NCBI RefSeq assembly: GCF_023715445.1
Contig: NZ_JAMBOD010000003.1
Location: 1 to 64,000, forward strand
Source of the DNA: Fictibacillus nanhaiensis
GTDB lineage: Bacteria; Bacillota; Bacilli; Bacillales; Fictibacillaceae
Direction of reading: 5' to 3'
DNA length: 64,000 nt
Positions 26,150-35,354 of this stretch are shown piece by piece. Each line of letters opens with the position of its first letter. Within the stretch, counting starts at the first letter, position 1. The notes beneath the pieces are model-generated. The model was not told where the DNA came from and searched no databases. It was given only the letters and a program-made list of their open reading frames with translations. Position numbers and translations under genes: made by a program.

Positions 26150-26611
26150 TTAGGCCTCATCCGTTGATTTCTTCTGAATCTTTTTCAATTCTCTCTCGAT
26201 ATCCTTGCTGTCCATTTTTTTATCTAACTTGCTCTCCAGTTCACCAAGCAAAGTAAATATCTTTTGATCCGTGCTGACGTTTACTTCCATTTTCGGATAC
26301 TTTTTTTCTATTTTCTTTTTTGTTTTTTTCTTAAGGCTTGTTAATTGGAACCGCTCAAGATGCTTTGGTTTTACAGCCAAAAAAATTTGATCTTCAGAAT
26401 TAACCGCTTTGGCATCTGTTATTTCTGGCATAGAAAGAACGATTGCTTTTGCTTCATGTGATGGAGATTGTTTATTTTCTATATATGACATTGGAGATGG
26501 TGAATCTTTGTTGCTTCTTCCTTCTTCTTTTTTGTTATTACATCCAGAAACTAAAATCATAAAAGAAGATAGGGAAATCAAAAGAACCTTCACTAAGTTC
26601 GTTTTTTCCAT
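26150..26611 (-). CDS. YhcN/YlaJ-family sporulation lipoprotein
   Basis: A 153-residue lipoprotein: MEKTNLVKVLLISLSSFMILVSGC with lipobox LVSGC, then a polar linker, then the short YhcN/YlaJ domain (AKAIVLSMPEITDAKAVNSEDQIFLAVKPK...VNVSTDQKIFTLLGELESKL). In spoVA2mob the second gene is exactly such a lipoprotein. It probably sits on the outer face of the spore inner membrane. The open frame extends upstream to 26677, but the residues there do not look like a signal peptide. Confidence 0.85.
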   Translation of the reverse strand: MEKTNLVKVLLISLSSFMILVSGCNNKKEEGRSNKDSPSPMSYIENKQSPSHEAKAIVLSMPEITDAKAVNSEDQIFLAVKPKHLERFQLTSLKKKTKKKIEKKYPKMEVNVSTDQKIFTLLGELESKLDKKMDSKDIERELKKIQKKSTDEA

Positions 26612-26703
26612 ACAGCCCACTCTCACCCTTTCATTAAAAATATGTATAAATGCAAATAGAAAAGGATGAATGTTCACCCTTTTCTCTATACAATTTCTTG
26701 TTG

Positions 26704-26907
26704 CTATTGTTTATATTGCGGCTCTTCTTGTTCTACTTCTTGTAAACGAGAACTTAAAGAATCCACTATGGTTTGTGCTTGCTGGGCTGCATTTTGGTAC
26801 AACTGCTTTGCCTGCTGGTTTTCAGTATCAAGAGCAAATGTCTCCAGAGAGGCTTGGGCACTTTTTAATCCTGCAAGAGTCGTTTTTAAATTACTTGCTA
26901 CTGTCAT
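26704..26907 (-). CDS. DUF1657 protein (first gene of operon)
   Basis: A 67-residue helical protein: MTVASNLKTTLAGLKSAQASLE and the end EEPQYKQ. The start at 26907 has AAGGAGACAAG ahead of it; the 50 extra codons of the open frame upstream are AT-rich spacer. It leads the seven-gene operon DUF1657, YhcN-type lipoprotein, spoVAC, spoVAD, spoVAEb, DUF1657, DUF421. It should be expressed in the forespore; I did not find a convincing sigma-G promoter by eye. Confidence 0.88.
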   Translation of the reverse strand: MTVASNLKTTLAGLKSAQASLETFALDTENQQAKQLYQNAAQQAQTIVDSLSSRLQEVEQEEPQYKQ

Positions 26908-27538
26908 CTTTCTTGTCTCCTTGTTATATTTATTTTGTTTGGTTTTCTTTTTTATAACCATTGTTAGTTTTACAAAAAAATATATTTTAATACTAATTAA
27001 GACCCAAACAAGCAAAAAAACATTAAAATTCGAATTAAAAAAGCAACCTTTGAACACAAAGGTTACTCCATGATTAATTTTTCTATTATTACAAGCAATA
27101 TACTTTCTTGTTTTTTAGGTCATCAAATACTAAAAATCTCAATAAATTCATTACCCTTATTAACATTTAACTAAATGCTATGGGTATAAATTACCTTATT
27201 AATATAAATTTATAAAAAGAAATAGCCTAATACCCTAGTGATCAGGGATTAGGCTTTTTATATTATATTTGAACAACAAACTATTTTGTAGCGAAATTTA
27301 AAAAATTACTCCATATTACGGGCCGATTGTATATATAAATGTTCACCCCCTACTTGTATTAACATGTTTCAGTCAGGCGGGAAAAATCATAATGATAAGT
27401 ATCCGCTGTCAGCTGTAGTTTTTTAGGAGTAGATAGATACGGAACAATCTTTACAATTCCAATAAGCTCATTTTCTTCCAGCGCTGAGTACTGTTAATTT
27501 AGAAGGGAAAATAAAGTCCAAATAAAAAAGCTTGAAAA
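26908..27538. other. AT-rich gap between spoVA2mob operon and permease
   Basis: 630 bp without a gene. It contains a minus-strand terminator at 27040-27066 (AACCTTTG/CAAAGGTT plus T6), a plus-strand terminator at 27226-27260 (AGCCTAAT..CCCT/AGGG..ATTAGGCT plus T5), and at 27342-27380 a stretch resembling the core of the inverted-repeat element at 40460-40659. The isolated terminators suggest genes were lost here. Confidence 0.5.
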
Positions 27539-27556
27539 TCAACCAAGCTTTTTTAC
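27524..27556 (-). terminator. Terminator of the permease gene
   Basis: AAAAAAGCTTG/CAAGCTTTTTT, overlapping the last codons of the permease and followed by T6 on the minus strand. Confidence 0.7.
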
Positions 27557-28927
27557 TTTAACCATTTCCTTGTAAGCTGTGTGGGTGGAAAGGGAATTTC
27601 TTCTATATATATAAGTAGCTGTAATCAATAGATAGATGCCAAGTGTAAATACGGTTATCATGATTGGGCTAGTCCATACAATACCAATTAAAATCGTAAT
27701 CAATGAGACAATGGCAATCCAAGTCGTATACGGAAACCACTTTACATAATAGCCTTCTACCTTTGCTTTATGTTTTCGTGATTTCAGATGAGCGAATGCA
27801 ATGATTAACCAGATAAACAACACAGTATAACCCAAGGATCCCATCAAGTACTTAAAGGTCTGACTGCCGGCGAATATAGAGATTAAAACACCCGCATAGA
27901 GGGATGCTGTGCACATCAGTATGGAACAGAAAGGTACTTTTTTCACTGAGAGACGGGCGAACATCTTAGGAACTCTTCCATCAACAGCCTGTGTATATAG
28001 CACACGGGAAGAACCATAAAGTCCTGAGTTCATCGATGAGATGATGGCCAATAGAATGACAGCATTCATCAAATGATCAGCTCCTGGAATCCCTATTAAT
28101 TGAAACACCGTTACAAATGGACTTTGTTCCACACCATTTACTTGATTCCACGGAATCAGGCCAACAATGATAAAGAACGGAAAGATATAAAAGGCAATGA
28201 TTCGAGTCAACGTGCTGCGAACCACCTTTGGCACGACATTTTCAGGATTCTTTGTTTCAGCCAATGTTACCCCGATGATCTCGGTTCCTCCATATGAGTA
28301 GATCACCACAAGCATGGATGTCATTAAGCCCTCTGTTCCGTTTGGAAAGAACCCTCCATGAGATGTTAAATGGGAGAAGCTTGGTGCGGTATGTCCTCCA
28401 ATCGAAACGAACAGAAGCATAATACCTGACAGAATAAAAATGACGATAACACTGATCTTAATAAGAGCAAGCCAATATTCAGTCTCAGCAAAAATTTTGA
28501 CGGACAACAAATTGACAAACGTCACCGATACGGACACTAATAGTGCCAGAACCCAAATCGGGGTTTCCGAAAACCAATACTGCAAGAAGATCGCCGCCAC
28601 CACTGCCTCGGCAGCGATGTTTAAGACCCACATCTTCCAATAGATCCAGTCTAGAAAATAAGCGGGAAACACACCTAACACAGACTGAACGAGGTCACGA
28701 AACGTTCGGGCTCCGCTGTTCTGGACCGCCATCTCAGCTAATCCTTGCATAACAAATAATAATAAAATGCCTCCAATCAAATAAGCCAATACAACGGCAG
28801 GACCTGCCATATCAATAGCTTCGCTGCTGCCTTTAAACAGACCGGCTCCAATGCTGCCGCCAATAGCCATCATCATGATATGACGGGAAGTCATCGTTCG
28901 CTGTAAATTCTGGGTGCTTTTTTCCAT
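27539..28927 (-). CDS. APC-family amino-acid permease
   Basis: A 462-residue amino-acid/proton symporter with about 12 membrane helices. The N-terminal hallmark RTMTSRHIMMMAIGGSIGAGLFKGSSEAI and SYGGTEIIGVTLAETKNPE in the middle are typical of the amino acid transporter family (GABA, aromatic, Ser/Thr permeases). The substrate cannot be told from sequence, but the gene is preceded by a T-box whose probable specifier is CUC, which would tie expression to leucine supply. RBS AGGAGAGG. It is a single-gene unit with its own terminator. Confidence 0.88.
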   Translation of the reverse strand: MEKSTQNLQRTMTSRHIMMMAIGGSIGAGLFKGSSEAIDMAGPAVVLAYLIGGILLLFVMQGLAEMAVQNSGARTFRDLVQSVLGVFPAYFLDWIYWKMWVLNIAAEAVVAAIFLQYWFSETPIWVLALLVSVSVTFVNLLSVKIFAETEYWLALIKISVIVIFILSGIMLLFVSIGGHTAPSFSHLTSHGGFFPNGTEGLMTSMLVVIYSYGGTEIIGVTLAETKNPENVVPKVVRSTLTRIIAFYIFPFFIIVGLIPWNQVNGVEQSPFVTVFQLIGIPGADHLMNAVILLAIISSMNSGLYGSSRVLYTQAVDGRVPKMFARLSVKKVPFCSILMCTASLYAGVLISIFAGSQTFKYLMGSLGYTVLFIWLIIAFAHLKSRKHKAKVEGYYVKWFPYTTWIAIVSLITILIGIVWTSPIMITVFTLGIYLLITATYIYRRNSLSTHTAYKEMVKVKKLG

Positions 28928-28972
28928 CTAAATAACCTCTCCTGATTTAAACTTAGATTCTAAAACAAATAA

Positions 28973-29245
28973 CAAAAAAGGCTTACCATCCCTGATCTCC
29001 AATGGAGAGAAAAGAGACGATAAGCCTTTGGCTGACCGCGGTACCACTCTTGTTGATTCATTTTGAATCCTGCTTGTAGAACCTGTTAACGAAGGTTAGT
29101 CGTCAAAACATAGAGAACGCGTTCTTTTTGTCTTGCTGCTCCCGGGCGAGTTCAATGGATTCATAGACTGCGTTGCACCAACCCGCAGCTCTCTAGACTA
29201 CAAATAAACATCTACTACTCCCGTTCGTTGCTTTTTTCAAATGAT
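28973..29245 (-). promoter_or_regulatory. T-box riboswitch upstream of the permease
   Basis: On the minus strand: a long stem I, then the T-box core AGAGTGGTACCGCG (29035-29049) that binds the uncharged tRNA 3' end, then a terminator (GGCTTA/TAAGCC, 28977-29028, then T6). The stem I specifier loop reads GAACTCGCC, so the codon is probably CTC (29148-29150), leucine. Uncharged tRNA-Leu would favour the antiterminator and raise permease expression. Confidence 0.85.
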
Positions 29246-29404
29246 TATTCAGAATAATATGGATAACTATAAAGGCTCCATTGGCGATATGTCAACATAA
29301 AAAAATTTTCTTTTTCTAAGGACTTACAAAATGTCCCTAACATAAGCGGTCATTTGAATCATCATTCGCCTCCCATTGCAGAATAAGCACTGTAACATAA
29401 ATTA

Positions 29405-29560
29405 CTACCGAACACACCGAACTTTTTGAGAAAAAACTTTCTGCCACTTAATATTTTTAGAACCAATTCCTTTGTAAAATTCATGAGCTTCTTTTCTCTG
29501 ACCACCAGATCTTAAAGGTATCTCTTGATAACCCTTTTCTCTCGCTTTTATTTTCGAAAT
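29405..29560 (-). pseudogene. GNAT acetyltransferase remnant
   Basis: About 46 in-frame codons on the minus strand read AREKGYQEIPLRSGGQRKEA then HEFYKGIGSKNIKWQKVFSQ, the C-terminal part of a GNAT N-acetyltransferase (the FYxxxGF-like end). The upstream acetyl-CoA-binding half is missing and there is no start or RBS. A decayed fragment. Confidence 0.6.
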
Positions 29561-29641
29561 ATTCAATGATTTGTAACATTTCTCGGATAATCATGGGAAA
29601 ATATAGGTTATAATATTTATAAGCAAAGGAAGGTGAATACG

Positions 29642-29761
29642 ATGAGAAAGAAGAATATGATTTCCTTTAAAGAATTAGTAGTTAAAAATAAAAAAGAACT
29701 ACTACAAGATAAAAAGATGCTTGAGCGTATTGAAAAGCGCTTAGAAACAAGACACAATTAA
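29642..29761 (+). CDS. FbpB-like small basic protein (39 aa)
   Basis: A 39-residue basic protein, MRKKNMISFKELVVKNKKEL followed by LQDKKMLERIEKRLETRHN, matching the pattern of Fur-regulated basic proteins FbpA/FbpB (FKELVxxNKxELLxDKxxLxxIExxL). In B. subtilis FbpB works with the FsrA small RNA in the iron-sparing response. RBS AAAGGAAGGTG; a -10 TATAAT at 29609-29614; GGATAATCAT overlapping the -35 region looks like half of a Fur box. A terminator follows. It stands alone. Confidence 0.7.
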   Translation: MRKKNMISFKELVVKNKKELLQDKKMLERIEKRLETRHN

Positions 29762-29816
29762 CTACTTTACCTCAATAGTAATTTTAAAAATTACTTTAAT
29801 AGAACGAACGTTTAAA

Positions 29817-29857
29817 TCAAAGTCTCGGGTCATTTATCGTCCACGAGACTTTTTCTA
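29817..29857 (+). terminator. Terminator of the fbpB-like gene
   Basis: AAAGTCTCG pairs with CGAGACTTT, followed by T-rich sequence, 56 bp after the stop at 29761. Confidence 0.7.
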
Positions 29858-30017
29858 GTTTAAAACCCATGGGAAAGTAATAAAGACACTTTTCCTATTC
29901 CAGAAATGCACACGATAATGGAGTAACACTTTGTTTATTTATACCAATTCCTTTTAAATGATAACGGACACATTTTTAAAGTCGGAGTTCTAAATCATTT
30001 AAAGTCCCATTCAATAT

Positions 30018-30455
30018 TTATCTGATTTTTTCCGCCAACTCTAAAATAATTCCCTCTGGACCACGAACGTAGCATAACTTATAACTTTCTTCATATTGCT
30101 GTATCTCACTAAAGATTTCCGTGCCCTTCTTTTTCAATTTTGCAACAATCGCTTCAATATCTTCAACAGTAAAGCAAATATGTCGGATACCCAGCGTATT
30201 TGCAAAAGGTTGCTGAATATCTATTTCATCTGACGGCGTATAAAATTTGACTAGCTCTATCCATGCTTGACCATCTGGCATCCCCAATCCTACACATGCC
30301 GTTTTAACATCATTAAGCCCAACTATTCTGTCCAACTGTTCTCCTTCCAATTCCCATTCCGCTTGCACTTCAAGTCCTAAATCAAGAAAAAACGCTTTAG
30401 CCTCTGAAAGATCGTTTACGTTTATACTCACATGATCTATTCTATTAATCTTCAT
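30018..30455 (-). CDS. VOC/glyoxalase-family protein
   Basis: A 145-residue vicinal-oxygen-chelate fold protein with two beta-alpha-beta-beta-beta modules: INRIDHVSINVNDLSEAKAFF starts module 1 (metal ligand His7 region) and GIRHICFTVEDIEAIVAKLKKKG starts module 2, ending in the acidic ligand of GPEGIILELAEK. The ligand pattern H..E..H..E fits a metal-dependent lyase, epimerase or dioxygenase, but the substrate is unknown. RBS GAGGAGG. A single gene in the accessory region. Confidence 0.8.
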   Translation of the reverse strand: MKINRIDHVSINVNDLSEAKAFFLDLGLEVQAEWELEGEQLDRIVGLNDVKTACVGLGMPDGQAWIELVKFYTPSDEIDIQQPFANTLGIRHICFTVEDIEAIVAKLKKKGTEIFSEIQQYEESYKLCYVRGPEGIILELAEKIR

Positions 30456-30543
30456 ATCTCATACCTCCTCGTTTCTGTTATTTTCAATACCTGTATTCGT
30501 GTAAGGATTGTTTGAAATTCGCTTAAAACAAAAAAATATCCTT

Positions 30544-31311
30544 CTTCAACAATCCTGCACGTTTGTTTGATAAGTTCCATTAGAAAAGGCGTTAATCCTT
30601 ATTAGATCAACGCACCAGTTAGCTTAAGTGAAACCCTTCACCATATATTGATAAGAAACCCATACAATCCTCTCTAAATTGCATCACAATGAATCTCGCC
30701 TAGGTTTTTTGATATTTTTAGCGGAGGAGTAATATCAGGGCGAAAACAGTTTCCAATGCCCTTCGGAGACAACTTCGACCGCTCCGTCGATCACTTTGAT
30801 GGCGGTTTCATCGTCAAGAGCATACGCCGGCCCTTCCATCTCGGCGGCCCATCTCTCTGCGGCAGCCATGGTATTTCCCGGCAGCATCTCGTGATCTAAG
30901 TGTGGAAACATTGCAAAATCGACAAGCCCAAGCGCTTTATCTCCACCGTTGGGTGGAGTCCAGCCAACGAAGAATTCCCCGATGTTAGGTGCCATCACCA
31001 TGCTCCCAGCACTCATTCCCACATAGACTGCTTGCAGCGACGGCAAGAGGTCTGCCAGGCCGGATTGCCGCATCCAGTGGCACAGGTAAAGGGCGTCGCC
31101 ACCCGCCACCAGCAGGACGTCCGTCTCCCGGACCAGCGGCACCCAGCTGTCTTTGTCGATGCTTGGCAGCGCTGTGAGCTCCAGCACCCCGACGGACTTC
31201 CAGCCTAGGTCTACCATGGGATTCTCGGAATTCCCGCTGATGAACTGCCAGGCTTTGACGCCGGGGCCGACCCAGGGGTGTCCGTACATCGCGGTGGGGA
31301 TGCACAGGGCG
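30544..31311 (-). repeat. Duplicated block, copy 1 (truncated)
   Basis: About 770 bp that is nearly the same as 38232-39002: an AT-rich leader of about 190 bp (shared GTTAATCCTTATTAGATCAA and GCGGAGGAGTAATATCA) plus most of a GC-rich peptidase S51 gene. Copy 1 ends abruptly at about 31311 inside the gene. The two copies differ by scattered substitutions, so the duplication is not recent. Confidence 0.85.
30735..31311 (-). pseudogene. Peptidase S51 (dipeptidase E-like), 5'-truncated copy
   Basis: This reads in frame from IPTAMYGHPW equivalents to the C-terminus and keeps the nucleophile loop YVGMSAGSMVM, but the first about 38 residues of the intact paralogue at 38423-39094 (including FLLTSGG) are missing: similarity stops at 31311. 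A start at 31289 would give 184 residues with no RBS. The coding part is clearly GC-richer than its surroundings, a sign of transfer. Probably non-functional. Confidence 0.7.
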
Positions 31312-31396
31312 GCTTTAAACCTTAAAGATCAATAGGGGCATATCGTATGTTTTATGCAATAAAAATTCAGCTGTTATTAAACAGCTGATTCATAGA

Positions 31397-31440
31397 CAAA
31401 ACCCCTTTTCACTATAAGTTGAAAAAGGGGTTTGTCTACG
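31397..31440 (-). terminator. Terminator of the mannitol operon
   Basis: AGACAAACCCCTTTTTC pairs with GAAAAGGGGTTTTGTCT, 50 bp after the mtlD stop. Likely bidirectional. Confidence 0.75.
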
Positions 31441-31489
31441 GTCTGAAGTGGAAACATTAAAGTTGCCACTCGTGTAAACGATTCTTAAT

Positions 31490-32626
31490 CTAATTTAACT
31501 CCTTTAAGATTAACTTCTCTAAAGTATTTTCTTCTTGCAACCCGCAAACTTCCTGAATGGCTTTCTCATAACCCTTTTCTTCGATCAATGCTTGCAGCTT
31601 AACAGCTTCTTCATCTTCTGGATAGTCATACTTAAGTGCAGCTGCGATGCCCTTCACTAAATACTTTGGTTCTTCTTGCAGATACTCCAAATACTGAATC
31701 GAGGGATTAACCAGACGATCGTTTCTCCCCAACTTACGTAACGGACCCCGCGCTACTCGTGGAATTTCATCATTTATATACGGATTTGTAAAACGGCCGA
31801 TGATCTTTTCAATGTATTTCTGGTGTTCATCACTATTAAAGTTATATTTTTTAACTAAGACAGAGCCCGTTTCTTGTAGAGTATTTTTTACAATATCAAA
31901 TACTTCCGGGTTTTCCATCGCATCTTTGATCGTCTTCATACCAGCTTGAAAGCCTGTATATGCAGCTACGGCATGTCCTGTATTAACGGTAAATAGTTTG
32001 CGCTCGATATATGGCGTCAGGTCGTCAACCCATGTAACACCTTCAATACTAGGAACCTCACCGATCATGTTGGACCTGTCAACTACCCATTCAAAGAACG
32101 GTTCAACAGAAACCATCAGTTTATCTTCATTCACCTGATTTGGGACGATTCGGTCTACAGCCGCATTTGGAAACGAAAAAAGCTGATCAAACTGGTCCTT
32201 CTCGCTGTCAGACAGCTTTTCATAAACCTTTCCCTTTAAGAACGCACTGCCACCAATCATGTTTTCACAGGCAATGATGTTTAGCGGGCTTTTTAATTCC
32301 GCTCTTTTTCTTAATCCATTTGTGATCAATTCAGAAATGATTGGAAGAATGTTTGGCCCAACCGCTGTTGTAACCAGGTCTGCTTTTGCAATCGCATTAA
32401 CAACATCATCAGGATTTTGTATGCTGTTGATCGCTCTTACACCATTAATAATCGTTTCCTGGCTCTCTTCATCGGCAAGAACTACACGGTATTCTTGTCT
32501 TTCGTTTAGAAGACTAACGATTTCTTCGTTAATGTCAACAAAGCAAACTTCATATCCCGCATTGGAAAGAAGGCTTCCGATAAAGCCTCTACCGATATTA
32601 CCTGCTCCAAAATGTACGACTAACAT
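31490..32626 (-). CDS. mtlD: Mannitol-1-phosphate 5-dehydrogenase
   Basis: A 378-residue enzyme that oxidises mannitol 1-phosphate to fructose 6-phosphate with NAD+, the last step of mannitol entry into glycolysis. The Rossmann start is MLVVHFGAGNIGRGFIGSLL; the catalytic Lys region is VNTGHAVAAYTGFQAG with the conserved GH.xAY; ACENMIGGSAFLK and NDEIPRVARGPLRKLGRNDRL are also family typical. Full length. It is the last gene of mtlA-mtlR-mtlF-mtlD; its ATG lies one base after the mtlF stop region, so the two are coupled. Confidence 0.96.
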   Translation of the reverse strand: MLVVHFGAGNIGRGFIGSLLSNAGYEVCFVDINEEIVSLLNERQEYRVVLADEESQETIINGVRAINSIQNPDDVVNAIAKADLVTTAVGPNILPIISELITNGLRKRAELKSPLNIIACENMIGGSAFLKGKVYEKLSDSEKDQFDQLFSFPNAAVDRIVPNQVNEDKLMVSVEPFFEWVVDRSNMIGEVPSIEGVTWVDDLTPYIERKLFTVNTGHAVAAYTGFQAGMKTIKDAMENPEVFDIVKNTLQETGSVLVKKYNFNSDEHQKYIEKIIGRFTNPYINDEIPRVARGPLRKLGRNDRLVNPSIQYLEYLQEEPKYLVKGIAAALKYDYPEDEEAVKLQALIEEKGYEKAIQEVCGLQEENTLEKLILKELN

Positions 32627-32627
32627 C

Positions 32628-33065
32628 TTAATTCACCTCTGAAAATAATCCAAGAATCTCTTCTGATGATTTAGCGTTTACGATTTTTTCGATGTTTTCT
32701 TCTTCAGAACATACAATAGCGATCTGGGATAGGATATCCAAGTGTTCGTTGTCTTTCCCTGCGATTCCAATCAATACTTTTACAATGTTACCGTCACCGA
32801 AGTCAACACCGTTTGGAACTTGTAAAATAGATAACCCAGATTCATTCACAGATTTCTTTGCATCTTCGGTTCCATGCGGGATCGCAACAAAGTTACCCAT
32901 GTATGTTGAAGTTAGCTCTTCACGCTCAAGCATCTTTTCAATATAGTCTGCTTCCACATAACCTTTATCGACTAAAACTTGTCCTGTGCCTCTAATAGCC
33001 TCCTCTTTGTTTGAGAAGCTTTGATTCAATAAGATGTTTTTTGATGTTAAGATTTCTTTTGCCAT
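32628..33065 (-). CDS. mtlF: Mannitol PTS EIIA component
   Basis: A 145-residue PTS EIIA of the mannitol/fructose type. His64 in GNFVAIPHGTEDAKK accepts phosphate from HPr and passes it to the EIIB domain of MtlA. It is a separate protein here, as in Geobacillus and Clostridium, where MtlA lacks the A domain. The ATG at 33065 has AGGAG nine bases before it; a TTG two codons earlier is less likely. It lies between mtlR and mtlD. Confidence 0.94.
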   Translation of the reverse strand: MAKEILTSKNILLNQSFSNKEEAIRGTGQVLVDKGYVEADYIEKMLEREELTSTYMGNFVAIPHGTEDAKKSVNESGLSILQVPNGVDFGDGNIVKVLIGIAGKDNEHLDILSQIAIVCSEEENIEKIVNAKSSEEILGLFSEVN

Positions 33066-33077
33066 ATTCAAACACTC

Positions 33078-35177
33078 CTATTTTTCTGTTTTGGATTGAT
33101 ATATCTCTTTACATTCCTTAGCCATAAGATCCAAGATTCCATTTTCTGAACCGTTTTGAAAAACGTTTATAGAATGTTCATCCCTGATAATCAGAGAACT
33201 GATGCCGCTTAGCACTTCCAGTGATTCATCTGTTGTGTCGAGCGGTGACAGCATAAGAAGAATCGTATTGATCATTACTTCAGAACCATCCATTCCAATT
33301 ACGGTTAGGGGCTGAAATAATCGGGCAATAGTAAAACTAATCTCGTTTACAAGATCGCTTTTTGTATGATACAAAGCAAGTGATGTTCCCGGGATCCCAA
33401 GACCGGCAATCTTTTCCCTCTCTATAAGAGCCTGTACCACGCCATTCGTTTCACTTACAAACCCTTTCTCCGCTAACGGCTTTACTAAAACTTTTAAAGC
33501 CTCCTGAACGGAAAGTCGTTCCGTGATTTCCACCATGTAGAACTCAATCAGAAGCTGTGAGATCGCTGTGGAGTACCGTTGTATTTTGCCTATTCTATGG
33601 ACAAAATCTTCTGTACTTGCATTCTTTTTTACCTTTTGCTCTAAATCACTTTTGATTTTACGGATACCCTTTTTCTCTAGTAAATGCTGCTTAATCCTTG
33701 CAATTTCATTATCAGAGAGCAACGGGCTGACTAAAAGGTAGTCATCATTAAAATTGTTTAAGCCTACCGTTGAGATGATCAAGTCAAAATCGTCTTTATC
33801 GATCCGATCCAGATCAAAAAGAGAGGCGCTTTCTGTTTTTAACCCTGGAATCTCACTCGCTAATTTCGTGGACAGCATTTTGGATGTTCCGATTCCACTG
33901 GAACAAACAACCAATGTTTTCAACTCTCTGATTTCTTCTTTGTTTATTAGAGCCGAGGCAAAGTGCATGACCAGATAGGCAATTTCCTCTTTCGGTATGG
34001 CCACATCCGGAAAAATCTCTTTTACCCCTTTTTCCAGAATCAAGAACAAATCACGGTAATCCGTTTCAATCCTTGAAAGCAACGGGTTGGAAATGCCCAT
34101 CTTCTGCTTTAGCCTGTATAGGGCCGGCCGTAAGTGTGCTACCAGTCCTTGAAACAGTGAATGATCTATTGCTAAGTCAAATTGGATTTCTCTGCTAACG
34201 AACTGAATCAACTTCTGTACAAGTATACCTACTTGAAGAGCGGATTCTTCAAACAAGTCATCTGTAGACTTGCGGATTTTTGCTCCCATCAGATGCATTG
34301 TTATATACCCGATTTCACCTCGGGGTATATCCAGCTGAAACACATCTTCTAGTCCTGCTACAATTTTTGCTGCTGCCCTAAATTCCTTTGATGCACTTAA
34401 GCTCTCAAGATGGTCTTCATCAAACTTGATCAATTCTCCCCGCTCAATCCTTTCGATTGCAAGGGCCAGGTGGATCACCAGGCCGATATATGCACTGTCA
34501 GCGATCGGGTAAGGTAGATCACCTTTGATCTGTTCGATTTGCTTCTCTATAATAAGGATATTTTTCTTGTCAACAAGACCTAACAACCGTTCCGTAATGG
34601 TATCAATCGTTTTGGAAGTTTTCTTTTGAATGGTCTCCTTTAGAAGGGAGACAAGATCGAACTCGTTGATGTTCTCAAAGATTAGCTTGCTCATTGCTCT
34701 CCGTTTTGCGGTTTCTGATCCAATAATTTCAACACCATAGCCGCGTTTTCGTAAAACGGTTAGATCAAAGGAATGTAATCGTTCTTCTACCTTGTTTAGA
34801 TCATGACTGATCGTTGCAATCGTTACATTCATGTCGTTCGCTAAAGACTGGAGTTTAACTGGCTCTGTTGCCTCCAACAGTTCGGAAAGCACAATAATTT
34901 GCCGTTCCTCTGGTGTATATTCGTTATGTGCGAGATTGAACAGAAACATTTCCAGCTTCTCTTTTGCTTCATGATTTCCGATCATCTGAATCCCGATTCC
35001 AGACTTTTTGTGAAGCTGTAGTCCATACTCTTTTAAGATGTCTTCCACACCTTTTAAATCGCGATGGACAGTTCTGACACTAACAGATAACTCATCAGCA
35101 ATCACTTTAACGGTGGCACCTTCATCTTTTGTAATTAAAAATTCAAGGATTTTTCGTTCTCTCGCGGATAAATACAT
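33078..35177 (-). CDS. mtlR: MtlR, PRD-containing mannitol operon activator
   Basis: A 699-residue transcriptional activator with two N-terminal HTH domains (about 1-60 and 85-150), PRD1 (with His236 and His295), PRD2 (His348 and His405), an EIIB-Gat-like domain (Cys425 in VVCSSGIGTSKM) and a C-terminal EIIA-like domain (about 550-690). HPr phosphorylation of PRD2 activates it and the EII domains sense mannitol transport. The position inside the operon between mtlA and mtlF matches Geobacillus stearothermophilus. The gap of 224 bp after mtlA holds a terminator, so mtlR transcription may partly depend on read-through or its own promoter. Confidence 0.94.
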   Translation of the reverse strand: MYLSARERKILEFLITKDEGATVKVIADELSVSVRTVHRDLKGVEDILKEYGLQLHKKSGIGIQMIGNHEAKEKLEMFLFNLAHNEYTPEERQIIVLSELLEATEPVKLQSLANDMNVTIATISHDLNKVEERLHSFDLTVLRKRGYGVEIIGSETAKRRAMSKLIFENINEFDLVSLLKETIQKKTSKTIDTITERLLGLVDKKNILIIEKQIEQIKGDLPYPIADSAYIGLVIHLALAIERIERGELIKFDEDHLESLSASKEFRAAAKIVAGLEDVFQLDIPRGEIGYITMHLMGAKIRKSTDDLFEESALQVGILVQKLIQFVSREIQFDLAIDHSLFQGLVAHLRPALYRLKQKMGISNPLLSRIETDYRDLFLILEKGVKEIFPDVAIPKEEIAYLVMHFASALINKEEIRELKTLVVCSSGIGTSKMLSTKLASEIPGLKTESASLFDLDRIDKDDFDLIISTVGLNNFNDDYLLVSPLLSDNEIARIKQHLLEKKGIRKIKSDLEQKVKKNASTEDFVHRIGKIQRYSTAISQLLIEFYMVEITERLSVQEALKVLVKPLAEKGFVSETNGVVQALIEREKIAGLGIPGTSLALYHTKSDLVNEISFTIARLFQPLTVIGMDGSEVMINTILLMLSPLDTTDESLEVLSGISSLIIRDEHSINVFQNGSENGILDLMAKECKEIYQSKTEK

Positions 35178-35354
35178 CCCTTTTCACTCCATATTTGGCA
35201 TTTATCATTGTGTTAGTATGAGCAAAACATGGTGACAACTATTATTTACACTTATTATAATAGAAGGTTCCAATCCTTGATACAACAATAGCCAGATATA
35301 ATTTCGTCATTGGTGTTGTTGCCATTTCTAAATTGAAAATCTTTTTTCAAAAAA

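Noticed and set aside
23162-26907. Tn1546-like transposase or resolvase expected with spoVA2mob
   Set aside because: Neither tnpA nor tnpR nor clear 38-bp inverted repeats were seen near the operon.
30985-31305. 106-aa frame in another phase of the truncated S51 gene
   Set aside because: A shadow caused by the high GC content of the peptidase gene.
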